From contig PFBJ01000004.1 of the NCBI GenBank assembly GCA_002778575.1, positions 1-46,550 on the forward strand: 46,550 nucleotides of DNA. The letters run 5' to 3'. A program made the position numbers and the translations under genes. A model generated the notes under the pieces. It was given only the letters and a program-made list of their open reading frames with translations. It made no database searches and was not told the origin of the DNA. This document shows, in pieces, positions 35,314 to 45,600 of this stretch. Origin of the DNA: Candidatus Kaiserbacteria bacterium CG10_big_fil_rev_8_21_14_0_10_49_17. GTDB lineage: Bacteria; Patescibacteriota; Minisyncoccia; Phycocordibacterales; JABMNX01. Every line of letters starts with the position of its first letter. Positions within the stretch are counted from its first letter, which is position 1.

Positions 35314-37221
35314 ATGACCAATGAGTTTGAAGGAATAATAAGCGTCACCGCGCGTGGCACCGGCTATGTGCCCTTTGAGGGGCACGAACAAGATATAGAG
35401 ATTGCGACAGAGAACCTTAATACAGCACTCAATAAAGATTTGGTGTCGGTCCGTCTCTTGCCGCAAAAAAAGAACGGGAGGGTGCAGGGCGAGGTAACTG
35501 CCATCCTCTCTCGCTCAAAAGACGCATTTGTGGGAGTCCTCGAAAAGCGTAAAGAGGGCTACTTCCTTTCCGCGGATGACAACCGTATGTATGCGGATAT
35601 TCATATCGCCGACATCGACGGCGCGAAAGAAGGCGACAAACTCTATGTCCGCATTACTTCATGGGAGACACAAGACGCATACCCTGAAGGTGAAATTCTC
35701 CGAGTCATTGGACGGCATGGCGAACACAATGTCGAAATGGAGGCTATCGTTCTCGAGCACAACTTTGACACTCGCTTTCCAGAATCCGTGACACAAGAAG
35801 CAGAGGCGCTTGCAAAAAAGCGCGCCATTACTAAAGACGATATAGAAAGCCGAAGGGATTTTCGAGACACACTGACCCTAACCATTGATCCGGTAGATGC
35901 GAAAGATTTTGACGACGCGCTCTCTTTCAAACAATTAGATAACGGAAACATCGAGGTCGGCATCCATATCGCTGACGTTACCCACTACGTAGAGCCGGGT
36001 AGTGCTATCGACGAAGAGGCACAGCGTCGTGGCACTTCAATTTACCTTGTTGACCGCACCATTCCCATGCTGCCTGAAATTCTTAGTAACGATATATGCT
36101 CCCTCCGTGAGGGCGAAGACCGTCTCGCATTTGCGGCAGTCTTCACCTTCAACGAAAAGCATGAAGTGGTAACCCGGTGGTTTGGGCGCACGGTGATTCA
36201 CTCGAATAAGCGCTTCTCATACGAAGAGGCACAGAGCGTGCTTAACACGAACGAAGGGCCGTACGCACACGAACTCAAGACACTAAACACAATTGCCTAT
36301 GCGCTTCGTGAAAAACGGCGGCGGGAAGGCTCAATTGGATTTGAGCAGGACGAGGTGAAATTTACCCTCGATGAGAAAGGAAATCCGACCGGCGTCTACG
36401 TAAAAGAACGCACCAATACAAACCTTCTTATTGAGGATTTTATGCTCCTTGCAAATAAAGCAGTGGCCGAGTACATACACGAACTCGGGAAGGGTAAAAA
36501 AGAACTTCTCTTTATCTACCGAATCCATGATGTTCCGAAGGAGGAGAAAATCGACGAACTCGGCGTTTTTGTACGCGCTATGGGCTATGACTTCGAAACA
36601 AAGAAAGGCAGCGTCACGCCTGAAGCAATTAACAGTCTTTTAAAACAGATTGAAGGCGCTCCCGAGGAGAAACTTATTCAGCTTGCTACCATTCGCTCTA
36701 TGGCAAAGGCGGTGTACTCAACGAAGAACATCGGACACTTTTCCCTCTCCTTCAAGCACTACACGCACTTCACCTCGCCTATTCGCCGGTACCCAGATAT
36801 TATGGTACATCGCATTCTCTGGAGTCACCTCGACGGCTCGCCAATACCGCAGGACGAGTTGCGCCGCTACCAGCGCCTTGCTATTGAAAGCTCACAACGC
36901 GAGATAGAGGCTGTTGAAGCAGAACGCGACAGCACGAAGTACATGCAGGTAAAGTTCATGCTTGGAAAAATTGGGCAGGAATTTGACGCGACAATTTCAG
37001 GGCTAACCGACTTTGGTATGTTTGTTGAGGAAAATGAAAGCAAAGCAGAAGGGCTCATCCGCTTTGCCGATATGGATGACTACTACACGCTGAAAGACGG
37101 CGGCTATGTCATCTCGGGCGAAAAGAAAGGGAAAGAGTTCACCCTCGGGGATAGCGTGCGAGTAAAACTCATCGCCGCAGATCTCGAAAGCAAGCGCCTC
37201 TCATTTGCACTTCTGAAATAA
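35314..37221 (+). CDS. rnr: Ribonuclease R family exoribonuclease
   Basis: LTIDPVDAKDFDDALSF, GIHIADVTHYVEPGS, HFSLSFKHYTHFTSPIRRYPDIMVHR, C-terminal S1 domain; likely start MTNEFEG at 35314. Confidence 0.93.
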   Translation: MTNEFEGIISVTARGTGYVPFEGHEQDIEIATENLNTALNKDLVSVRLLPQKKNGRVQGEVTAILSRSKDAFVGVLEKRKEGYFLSADDNRMYADIHIADIDGAKEGDKLYVRITSWETQDAYPEGEILRVIGRHGEHNVEMEAIVLEHNFDTRFPESVTQEAEALAKKRAITKDDIESRRDFRDTLTLTIDPVDAKDFDDALSFKQLDNGNIEVGIHIADVTHYVEPGSAIDEEAQRRGTSIYLVDRTIPMLPEILSNDICSLREGEDRLAFAAVFTFNEKHEVVTRWFGRTVIHSNKRFSYEEAQSVLNTNEGPYAHELKTLNTIAYALREKRRREGSIGFEQDEVKFTLDEKGNPTGVYVKERTNTNLLIEDFMLLANKAVAEYIHELGKGKKELLFIYRIHDVPKEEKIDELGVFVRAMGYDFETKKGSVTPEAINSLLKQIEGAPEEKLIQLATIRSMAKAVYSTKNIGHFSLSFKHYTHFTSPIRRYPDIMVHRILWSHLDGSPIPQDELRRYQRLAIESSQREIEAVEAERDSTKYMQVKFMLGKIGQEFDATISGLTDFGMFVEENESKAEGLIRFADMDDYYTLKDGGYVISGEKKGKEFTLGDSVRVKLIAADLESKRLSFALLK

Positions 37222-37252
37222 TCAACTCACACGGGGTGTGAGTTGATTATTT
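37216..37252. terminator. Bidirectional hairpin overlapping both stop codons of convergent rnr and smc
   Basis: aaataatcaactcaca-cgggg-tgtgagttgattattt (16-bp stem). Confidence 0.75.
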
Positions 37253-39460
37253 GGCTACTTTCACGGCTTCCTCAAACTTAACTGACAGCAACTTGCTGAC
37301 CCCGTCAGCCCCCATCGTGACACCGTAGAGTACGCCTGCGGTGCTCATTGTTTCGCGGTTATGCGTAATGAGGATGAGCTGGGTTTTCTTTGCAAGTTCG
37401 CGAATCATCTGCCCGTATTTGCGGGAGTTCGCCTCATCGAGCGCCGCGTCAGTCTCATCGAGAATAAGAAACGGTGGCGGATTCACCTGACTCATTGCAA
37501 AGAGAAGCGCAATTGAAGTAAGTGCTCGCTCGCCTCCGGAGAGCATTTCAAGACCTTTCACTTTTTTTCGAGGAAGGGAAATAGAGATATCAATACCCGT
37601 CTCGCTTTCTTCTTCTGGCACTTCTTCTAAAATAGCTGCATCACTGCGTCGGCGCTTTGGGGTGGCGCGTACGACCGAAAGCGACGCCGTACCCCCGCCA
37701 AAGAGGATTTCAAAAAAATGCTGGAACTCTGAATTTATTTTTGCGATGCCGTCTTTAAACTGCGTCTCGAGTTCATCGGTGAGCGTCGTGATAAGTTCTT
37801 GCAGCGACTCAGCCGATTTCTCTAAATCTTCAATTTCCCGTACTAAAAACGCGTCGCGCTCTGTCGCCTCTTCATACTCCTTCATTACATCCTCCCCAGA
37901 ACCAGAGCAGTACTCCTCGAGGCGAATCTTTAGCCGCTCAATATCGCGCCGCCGCTCTTCCTGAATGTGCCGATCCTCTGCCTCGACGCTTTCATTTGAA
38001 ATATGTTCATCAGTATACGAGAGGATATCTCTGCCGACAAGCACGACTCCCTCTTCCCTGTCGCGCTTAAACTCATCTACGAGACGCGTAAGCTCTGATT
38101 CTTGCCGCTCGAGGTCACGCAGTACACTCTCTACCTCCTGTTTGCGGGTTGTGATACGAAACACTTCCCGCTCCGCCACTCGCTCTTCGTCTTTCCCTGC
38201 CTCAATTTCCTCTTTCAGTTCTGAATACGTCTTTGAAAGCTCGCCTTCTTTTTTTGAAAGACTCTCCAGTTTTTCTTCAATCGCGCTCTTTTCCTCTTGT
38301 AGCGCGGCGACTTCTGTGTCACCTTCAACACCTGCACCTCCACTTCGTCTCTCAGAGAGGAATGCCGCGACGCGCTCCTTAATACGGACAAGAAGCGAGC
38401 GGACAGTTGTAATCTCTGTCGCTGATTGCGCTTCAGAGAGTTCCGCTGAGACGCTTTCCATAAATGATTCGAGTTCTGAAAACGGAACAGCGGAGATTGC
38501 AACTTTCTCCGCATGCCGTTTCGCAAAAGAGAGCTGCCCTTCGATGCGTCCAAGCTCTCGCGATAACGCATCACGCGAATTGCGTACCTCGGAGAGGGCG
38601 CGCTCAATCGAAAGCACTTCTTTGCTCTTTTCGTCTTCACCGCTACTGCTCTCAAGCACACGTCGAGCAGTGCTAAGTTCCCGCGTGAGCGATGCCAATT
38701 CATTTACTGGCTCGTTCTTTTCGGTTTTAATACGCTTTTCAAAAAGTGTGAGAAATATTTCTTCTCGCTTTAAATATTCACGGAGTTTACCCTTTAGCTC
38801 TTCGCGCATTTCGCGAGCTTTCTCGAGCTTCTTTACCTGATTGCTTAAAAATTTAATATGCGGCGCTATCTCTCGACGCAGTGATTGCACCTGGGATATG
38901 TTTTCATTGGTCCGCTCGAGTTTCCGCTCGCTCTGTGCCAATTTGTAGTGGTACACCGTAAGTCCAAGAGCATCTTCAACGGCTTCACGCCGCTCTCGGA
39001 GGTTTGCGTTGAGAATCTTATCCGCCTCTCCTTGAGAGATGATGTGATGCCCTGAAGCGCCTATGTGTGCGCCGGCGAGGAGCTCGACCACATCCTTGAG
39101 GCGCACCGGCGAGCCATTGATGCGATACTCATTGCCGCCGTCACGGTGCACAATGCGCTCAATAGACACTTCGTCAAAATCGACATCAAGGAGTCGTTTA
39201 GTATTATCAAACACTACTTTCACCGAACCGCGATTCATTCGTGCGATTGAGTGCGACCCTCCCCATATCAAATCCTCGCCTCTTTTGCTTCGCATGCTCT
39301 TCATGCTCTGCTCGCCGAGCACAAAGCGAAACCCTTCCGCCACATTACTTTTGCCTGACCCGTTTGGTCCCACAACAGCTGTAATGGGCGCACTGAATTC
39401 CAATTCGCCTTTTTTTGCGAATGATTTAAAACCTGAAAGCTCGATACTCTTTAAATACAT
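37247..39460 (-). CDS. smc: SMC-family chromosome segregation ATPase, short form without recognisable hinge
   Basis: MYLKSIELSGFKSFAKKGELEFSAPITAVVGPNGSGKSNVAEGFRFVLGEQS, LSGGERALTSIALLFAMSQVNPPPFLILDETDAALDEAN; about 738 aa. Confidence 0.88.
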   Translation of the reverse strand: MYLKSIELSGFKSFAKKGELEFSAPITAVVGPNGSGKSNVAEGFRFVLGEQSMKSMRSKRGEDLIWGGSHSIARMNRGSVKVVFDNTKRLLDVDFDEVSIERIVHRDGGNEYRINGSPVRLKDVVELLAGAHIGASGHHIISQGEADKILNANLRERREAVEDALGLTVYHYKLAQSERKLERTNENISQVQSLRREIAPHIKFLSNQVKKLEKAREMREELKGKLREYLKREEIFLTLFEKRIKTEKNEPVNELASLTRELSTARRVLESSSGEDEKSKEVLSIERALSEVRNSRDALSRELGRIEGQLSFAKRHAEKVAISAVPFSELESFMESVSAELSEAQSATEITTVRSLLVRIKERVAAFLSERRSGGAGVEGDTEVAALQEEKSAIEEKLESLSKKEGELSKTYSELKEEIEAGKDEERVAEREVFRITTRKQEVESVLRDLERQESELTRLVDEFKRDREEGVVLVGRDILSYTDEHISNESVEAEDRHIQEERRRDIERLKIRLEEYCSGSGEDVMKEYEEATERDAFLVREIEDLEKSAESLQELITTLTDELETQFKDGIAKINSEFQHFFEILFGGGTASLSVVRATPKRRRSDAAILEEVPEEESETGIDISISLPRKKVKGLEMLSGGERALTSIALLFAMSQVNPPPFLILDETDAALDEANSRKYGQMIRELAKKTQLILITHNRETMSTAGVLYGVTMGADGVSKLLSVKFEEAVKVAK

Positions 39461-39472
39461 TGTCCGTATTGT

Positions 39473-39506
39473 ACCAAAGAAAAAGACCCGCGCCGGAAGG
39501 CGCGGG
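39473..39506 (-). terminator. Intrinsic terminator between rnc and smc
   Basis: Minus strand cccgcgcc-ttcc-ggcgcggg followed by tctttttcttt. Confidence 0.75.
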
Positions 39507-39587
39507 CAAGGAGCAGGGAGAGTCACTTACGGGAGGTTGCGGGCAATCGTCTGGGAAATCGCCTGCACATACAGCATACCACACACA

Positions 39588-40280
39588 CTACTGCCAGCCC
39601 TTCTTTTCTATCCCCGCCTCAGCGGCGGCCTGCTCGGCTTCTTGTTTGCTCTTCCCGCCACCGCGAGCAACTTCCTCACGACCGAGAAATACGCCGATAA
39701 CAAATTCCTTATCGTGATCCGGCCCACTTTCTCGGATAACACGATACTCTGGTGTTGTATTCTCTTGTTCTTGTGCTTTTTCTTGGAACCTGCTCTTCGC
39801 GTCCTGCCAGAGCCGCCCCTCCACAATTTCTTCCGTGCGACCAACGAGGGTCCGTGTTATGAATCCTGCGGCAGCATCGTAGCCTTGATCTATGTAAATT
39901 GCACCGATAACCGCCTCAAATGCATTTGCTAAAATATACTGCCGTGCGCGTCCAGTGTCGCGCGCCTCGCCTTTTGAGAGTAAGAGATGTTCATTGATGT
40001 TTATCTCCTGAGCCGCTGTAGCAAGGGAAATAGTATTGACCAACGCGGCGCGTACCGCTGTAAGTTCCCCCTCGGTCTTCTCGGGATATTTTCTAAACAG
40101 ATAGTCCGTTACCGCCAATTCAAGTACCGCGTCTCCGAGAAATTCGAGGCGCTCGTTATGCTCGAGGTTCGCGTCACGGTGCTCATTGATGTACGAGCGG
40201 TGTGTGAGCGCGGTGCGCAAAAGTGAGGCGTCATCAAACGTGACACCTATGGAAGATTCGAAGTCATTTTTCTCGTTCAT
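39588..40280 (-). CDS. rnc: Ribonuclease III
   Basis: NERLEFLGDAVLELAVTDYLF, ANAFEAVIGAIYIDQGYDAA, C-terminal dsRBD. Confidence 0.95.
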   Translation of the reverse strand: MNEKNDFESSIGVTFDDASLLRTALTHRSYINEHRDANLEHNERLEFLGDAVLELAVTDYLFRKYPEKTEGELTAVRAALVNTISLATAAQEININEHLLLSKGEARDTGRARQYILANAFEAVIGAIYIDQGYDAAAGFITRTLVGRTEEIVEGRLWQDAKSRFQEKAQEQENTTPEYRVIRESGPDHDKEFVIGVFLGREEVARGGGKSKQEAEQAAAEAGIEKKGWQ

Positions 40281-41197
40281 TTCTCCGGTTTAGAATTCGT
40301 TACCAGTATATTAATTGCTTTTGTGATGATGGGGAGAATATCATCATAGAAATTAAGTTCAAGAATATCAGAAAGCTTGAACCATTTTGCGTCATCGAGG
40401 CCGCCTTTATCTTCCGCAAGGTGAAGCTCAACAAACGGCGCCTCTGCGAGGTGGTAAATGACTTGCTTGCGCACCTTGCCTTCCTCAGGCTTTGTCGCAA
40501 TGTACTCATTCTTACCGAGTCGTTCACCGACAGTAGCCTCAACCCCTATTTCATCCTTAAGCGAACGGGCAATACCTTCCTTGATATCCTCCTTTTCATC
40601 AATATGTCCTTTCGAGAGTGTCCAGTGTCCGAAAACGTCGTGGACAAGCGCAAGAAAAACATCCTCGCCGTCTCGGGCAAAAACGACAGCGCCGCCGAGC
40701 CGCTCAATTGGCATTTTCTCGTACGACACTTCTTCTTTTTTTCGTTTCGAGATTTCGTTTTTCCCCGGCTCGCCTATTTCTTTGTACACTGCCCCCAAGA
40801 CGCCATTAACGAACCGACCGCTGTTCTCCCCTCCGAATGTCTTCGCAAGTTCGATCGCCTCATTAATAGCTACTTTTGCTGGTACCTCTTTCCTGTCCGC
40901 AAATAACAACTCCGAGAGTCCGAGCCGAAGGATATTCCTGTCGACGACAGATATTTTATCTACCGGCCACTCGGGAGCGGCCTTTTCTATGATTGCATCA
41001 AGCTCTGCGCGCTTGCTGAGCACCGTCTCAAGAAGCTGCTTCATAAATGAAATATCACTCATACCAGGAGCAAACTCCTGGACATTCCGGATGAGAGTCT
41101 CATCTAGCTCCGTACCTTTTGCGTCAAATTTCTCGTCAAAGTCCAACTCGAAAAGGGTCTGGAGCACAATTGATCGTGAAAGGTGCCTATTGGCCAT
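40277..41197 (-). CDS. nusB: NusB-Nudix fusion protein
   Basis: 306-aa continuous ORF: N-terminal NusB (MANRHLSRSIVLQTLFELDF...VDRNILRLGLSELLF...VAINEAIELAKTFGGENSGRFVNGVLGAVYKE), C-terminal Nudix (GGAVVFARDGEDVFLALVHDVFGHWTLSKGHIDEKEDIKEGIARSLKDEIGV). Confidence 0.85.
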   Translation of the reverse strand: MANRHLSRSIVLQTLFELDFDEKFDAKGTELDETLIRNVQEFAPGMSDISFMKQLLETVLSKRAELDAIIEKAAPEWPVDKISVVDRNILRLGLSELLFADRKEVPAKVAINEAIELAKTFGGENSGRFVNGVLGAVYKEIGEPGKNEISKRKKEEVSYEKMPIERLGGAVVFARDGEDVFLALVHDVFGHWTLSKGHIDEKEDIKEGIARSLKDEIGVEATVGERLGKNEYIATKPEEGKVRKQVIYHLAEAPFVELHLAEDKGGLDDAKWFKLSDILELNFYDDILPIITKAINILVTNSKPEK

Positions 41198-41222
41198 GTG
41201 TAATGTGCTTTTTTTTTACGCG

Positions 41223-41516
41223 CTACTTTTCCTGCGAAGCTTTTACCTCCTCTTCTGGTGCCGGGGTTTTGCTGTCCTCTATCCCCGCTTCACGGAGAGC
41301 TTCTTTGCGCGCCTCTGCCTTCGCAGCTTTTTTCTCTGCGGCAGCGGCTACATCGACAACAATGCGTCCACGGTACTGCCCACAATTGCCGCACACACGG
41401 TGCCGCAGGTGCGTAGCGTTACAATTGCCGCACACCGAGAGCCGCGCATCAACGAGCGCGTGGTGTGAACGGCGATTATTGCGATGTGAGCGCGTTACGC
41501 GCATTCGACTCGACAT
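41223..41516 (-). CDS. rpmF: 50S ribosomal protein L32 with C-terminal extension
   Basis: MSSRMRVTRSHRNNRRSHHALVDARLSVCGNCNATHLRHRVCGNCGQYRGRIVV; CxxC pairs. Confidence 0.9.
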   Translation of the reverse strand: MSSRMRVTRSHRNNRRSHHALVDARLSVCGNCNATHLRHRVCGNCGQYRGRIVVDVAAAAEKKAAKAEARKEALREAGIEDSKTPAPEEEVKASQEK

Positions 41517-41659
41517 GGCCCAAGTATACAAATAATTCCAAAATTGGCAACAAATAAAGGTTCCTCGGGGCGAGCCTCGAGATAGTGAACCTGTATTAGC
41601 TCCTCGGCTCGGAAATATAAAACTTCGCTTTTGTATTTCACTCGCACTACGTCGCAAAT

Positions 41660-41684
41660 AAGCGCCGGCTATAGCCGGCGCCTT
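41660..41684. terminator. Hairpin terminator of the 77-aa ORF
   Basis: aagcgccggc-tata-gccggcgcctt; minus strand followed by ttattt. Confidence 0.6.
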
Positions 41685-41902
41685 CGAATTTGAGGTTTCT
41701 TCTTCTTTCGCTCCCAGTGTTCGCATGCGCTCGTATCGTTTGAGTATGGGCGCCCCTTCGGACATCCGGGAAATATACACTCCACTCGTGCAGTTGATTC
41801 GGTGCCGATTCCATTGAAACGACAGTTCTCGCACGATGGGTTTGAGTCTAGCGCTGGCTTCAGTTTCGCCTCACGCCGATGGTAGAGTCCTGCTAAGGAC
41901 AT
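41669..41902 (-). CDS. Small Cys-containing basic protein, unknown (possible metal binding)
   Basis: 77 aa: CENCRFNG...ARVECIFPGCPKG...ACEHWERKKKK. Confidence 0.55.
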   Translation of the reverse strand: MSLAGLYHRREAKLKPALDSNPSCENCRFNGIGTESTARVECIFPGCPKGRPYSNDTSACEHWERKKKKPQIRRRRL

Positions 41903-41955
41903 GCGTTTCCCCCAATTCTTTCTTTTTGAACAACTAGTGACAAAATGTACTGTAT

Positions 41956-42564
41956 TTATTTGTTCATGTCAAAATGACAAAAGCTCTTTCGGTGGATAGC
42001 ACAGAGTCCATACCGCTCAATTGCTTTTCGATGTGCCGCTGTCCCGTACCCTTTATGCCTTTCAAATCCATACTCAGGGTACTGCACAGCAACGCGAGTC
42101 ATTTTTCTGTCGCGCATAACTTTCGCCACAACACTTGCAGCCGCAATGACCGCTTCCCTGTCTTCCCCCCGCACAATTGTCTCCTGTTTTTTATACTGTT
42201 CGGGTGCATAGAGGCCCCCATCAAGATACACATTGCATTCCTCTTTACTGTGCGCAACTTTTTTCAGCGCCCGCATGAGTGCGGTTTGAATAGACGGCAC
42301 AATGCCGTTTGTATCAATCTGCTTTGAACCCACAAATGCGACGTGCCACTCTACCTCTCCCTGATTGCGCAAGAGAGTGAGTGCTTCTAGCCACTCTTCT
42401 CGCTTCTTAGCTGTCAGTTTTTTCGAGTCTTTAATTCCAGCCAAAAGCGGCTCATTTTTCTCTGGTATGGCAAATACGCACACTGCGACAGGTCCTGCCA
42501 AAGGGCCACGTCCCACTTCATCTATGCCGATTCGATACTGCATCATCCCTATTATACGCATCAA
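41956..42564 (-). CDS. rnhB: Ribonuclease HII
   Basis: YRIGIDEVGRGPLAGPVAVCVFAIP, GIKDSKKLTAKKRE, AAASVVAKVMRDRKM. Confidence 0.95.
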   Translation of the reverse strand: MMRIIGMMQYRIGIDEVGRGPLAGPVAVCVFAIPEKNEPLLAGIKDSKKLTAKKREEWLEALTLLRNQGEVEWHVAFVGSKQIDTNGIVPSIQTALMRALKKVAHSKEECNVYLDGGLYAPEQYKKQETIVRGEDREAVIAAASVVAKVMRDRKMTRVAVQYPEYGFERHKGYGTAAHRKAIERYGLCAIHRKSFCHFDMNK

Positions 42565-42679
42565 GGCGCATTCTCGATTCTGCTATACTAGAGGGGCCAT
42601 GGCTGCGAAATTCGTACACCCCAGTACCATTCCCTCACTGTACTCGGGAAGCTACGGGGCAGGCCTCACACCCCACACT

Positions 42680-45600
42680 ATGACTAAGTTTATACACCTA
42701 CACACACATAGTCATTATTCTCTCCTTAATGCACTTCCGAAAATTCCGGAGCTTATTGAAGCGGCTGTAAAAGACGAGATGCCGGCGCTTGCGCTTACTG
42801 ACAACGGCAATCTCTACGGCGCAATCGAGTTTTACCAGAAATGCCAGAAGGCGGGTATCAAACCAATTATTGGAATTGATGCGTATGTGGCGCCGCGCAC
42901 CCGCTTTGATAAAGAAAATAGAATAGATAATCGCTGGAGCAGGCTCGTACTCCTCGCTGAAAATGGGGCAGGGTACAAGAACCTCATTAAACTCGTAACC
43001 GATAGCCACCTTGAAGGCTTTTACTACAAACCGAGAGTGGACCGGGAACTGCTTGAGAAATACAAAGACGGACTCATCGCCATACTCCCTTCCTTTGCAA
43101 GTGAAATCTCCCGCGCTCTTAAAGATAGTGAGCAGGAACGAGCGCAAGAAGCGCTTGCGTGGTATCAAAAAAATTACGGAAAGGAAAATCTCTTTGCAGA
43201 AATTACCCACCACCCGGAAGTCGACGGACATGAAGAGCTCATGCAGAAAATACGTGCTCTCTACGAAGAAAACGGCATTCCTCTTGTTGCCGCACACGAC
43301 ACGTACTATCTCAAACCGGAAGACAGGCTTGCGAGAGAGACCATGGTCCGCATTCAAAGCAATGCCGGCACTCCGACAGACCGAAACGAAGACTTCTCAT
43401 TTATTACGCAGAAGGAAGCGTGCAAACGATTTAAAGGAGATGAAAAACTGCTTGCACGGACACTCGAAATTGCAGAGCGCTGCAATGTGGAAATTGAAAT
43501 GAAGTGGCAATTTCCAAACTACATTATTGAAAGCCGCAGAACTCCCGATGAAGAATTGCGCCACCATGCATGTGAAGGAGTAACGCGCCGTTCTCTCTCG
43601 CTCGCTGACCCGGTTATTAAGGAGCGCCTTGAGTACGAACTAGAAGTGATTAAGCAGAAAGGCTACGCCACCTATTTTTTGGTTGTTGGCGATCTCCTGC
43701 GCGAAGCGCACGAACGGGGCATACTCACCACTATTCGCGGATCGGTCGCGGGCTCCTTAACGACATACGTGCTTGGTATCACAAATGTAAACCCGATTGA
43801 ATACAAATTACCGTTTGAGCGGTTCCTCAACCCGGAACGCCCATCGGCACCGGATATCGATATGGACTTTGCCGATAATCGTCGCGATGAGATTATCCAG
43901 TACGCGCGGGAGAAGTATGGCGAAGACAAGGTGGCGCAGATTGGAACATTCGGAACAATGATGGCACGCGGCTCGGTGCGCGATGTCGCCCGCGCTCTCG
44001 GGCACGCGTACGGCCTTGGGGATAGGATTGCAAAAATGATTCCATTCGGCTCACAAGGGTTTCCGATGACTATTAGCAAGGCGCTTGAAATGGTGCCGGA
44101 GTTGAAACAGGCATACCGCGCCGACGATGAAGTGAAGGAGGTGCTTGATCTGGCGATGAAGATTGAAGGGTGTGCGCGCCACATCGGGGTGCACGCCGCA
44201 GGCGTCGTCATTTCCCCCACACCACTTACTGATTACGTGCCGCTGCAGTACGACCCGAAGGGCGGAAAGCTTGTCACGCAGTACAACATGCACTCCGTGG
44301 GCGAGGACGGAGTTGGCCTTTTGAAATTCGACTTTCTCGGCATCACAAATCTCGCTATCCTCGCTGATGCAGTTGAGCGCGTCGAGGCTATTCAGGGAAT
44401 AGCAGTTGATATTGAAAACATTCCGCTTGATGACACCAAGACATTTGAAATGCTCGCGCGGGGGGAGACAATGGGTCTCTTCCAACTAAACGGCTCGGGT
44501 ATGACACACTTCCTTAAGGAGCTTAAACCCTCAAGCATCCACGACATTAATGCCATGGTTGCCCTCTACCGTCCGGGACCGATGGACGTGATACCCGAGT
44601 ACATTGCACGTAAAAATAATCCCGCGCTCGTTAATTACCCAGACCCTCGCATGGAGCCGTACTTGCAGGAATCCTACGGCCTCATTGTCTACCAGGATGA
44701 CCTCCTCTTCTCTGCTATTGAACTTGCGGGCTACACGTGGCTTGAAGCAGATAAGTTCAGAAAGGCAGTGGGGAAGAAAATTCCTGAAGAGATGGCGGCT
44801 CAGAAGGAAAAATTTATAGAAGGAGTTATTGAGCACGGGCGCGATAAAACGTTCGCTGAGAAAATGTGGAAACTTTTCGAACCGTTCCAGGCGTACGGAT
44901 TCAATAAGGCGCACGCGGCAAGTTATGGGAAGGTGGCGTACCAGACAGCGTATATGAAAGCGAATTTTCCGCTTGAGTACATGTCTGCGGTCTTGACCGC
45001 CGACGGGGGCGACGTTGATAAAATTGCAGAGGGGATTTCCGAATGTACACGGATGGGCATTGAGGTACTGCCGCCGGATGTCAATGAAAGCTTCGGAGAC
45101 TTCTCCGTGGTTCCCAATGCCAAGAGCCCGACAATTCGATTTGGTCTCTACTCAATAAAAAACTTCGGTACCGGTATTGCTGATAGCATCATTGCTGAGA
45201 GGAAGAAAAACGGCAAGTTCACGTCTTTGGCAAACTTTCTGGAGCGCGTACATGACAAGAACATTAATCGTAAGTCGCTTGAATCCCTGATTAAGAGCGG
45301 CGCACTTGATCACTTTGGCGAGCGCGGAGTCATGCTTGCCGGCATTGAACGTGCCCTCTCTTATGCACGCGAGTTTGCGCAACAGCCTGATAATCAGGAT
45401 TCGCTCTTTGGCTCCCTTCCTGAAACAGGCGTGGAATCAAATCTCGAACTTCCCAAGGTAGAGCCAATATCCATGCGCGAACAGCTTGCATGGGAGAGAG
45501 AGCTCCTCGGCCTCTATGTCTCAGGACATCCGCTTGATGAGCATAAAGAGAAACTAAATCGCTTAAAGGCAGACATAAAAAAGACGAAAGAAAGTGTTCG

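Noticed and set aside
35102-35314. 70-aa minus-strand ORF in the rpsP/rnr gap
   Set aside because: No SD, implausible composition, overlaps the rnr start; kept only as an unexplained intergenic region
37965-38840. 291-aa plus-strand Ser/Arg-rich ORF
   Set aside because: Antisense to the SMC coiled coil; low complexity arises from complementing Glu/Leu-rich codons; no RBS or homology features
39063-39932. 289-aa plus-strand ORF
   Set aside because: Antisense to smc start and rnc; crosses a strong terminator hairpin; no domain signal
40458-41468. 336-aa plus-strand ORF
   Set aside because: Shadow ORF antisense to the NusB-Nudix and rpmF genes, whose protein motifs are unambiguous
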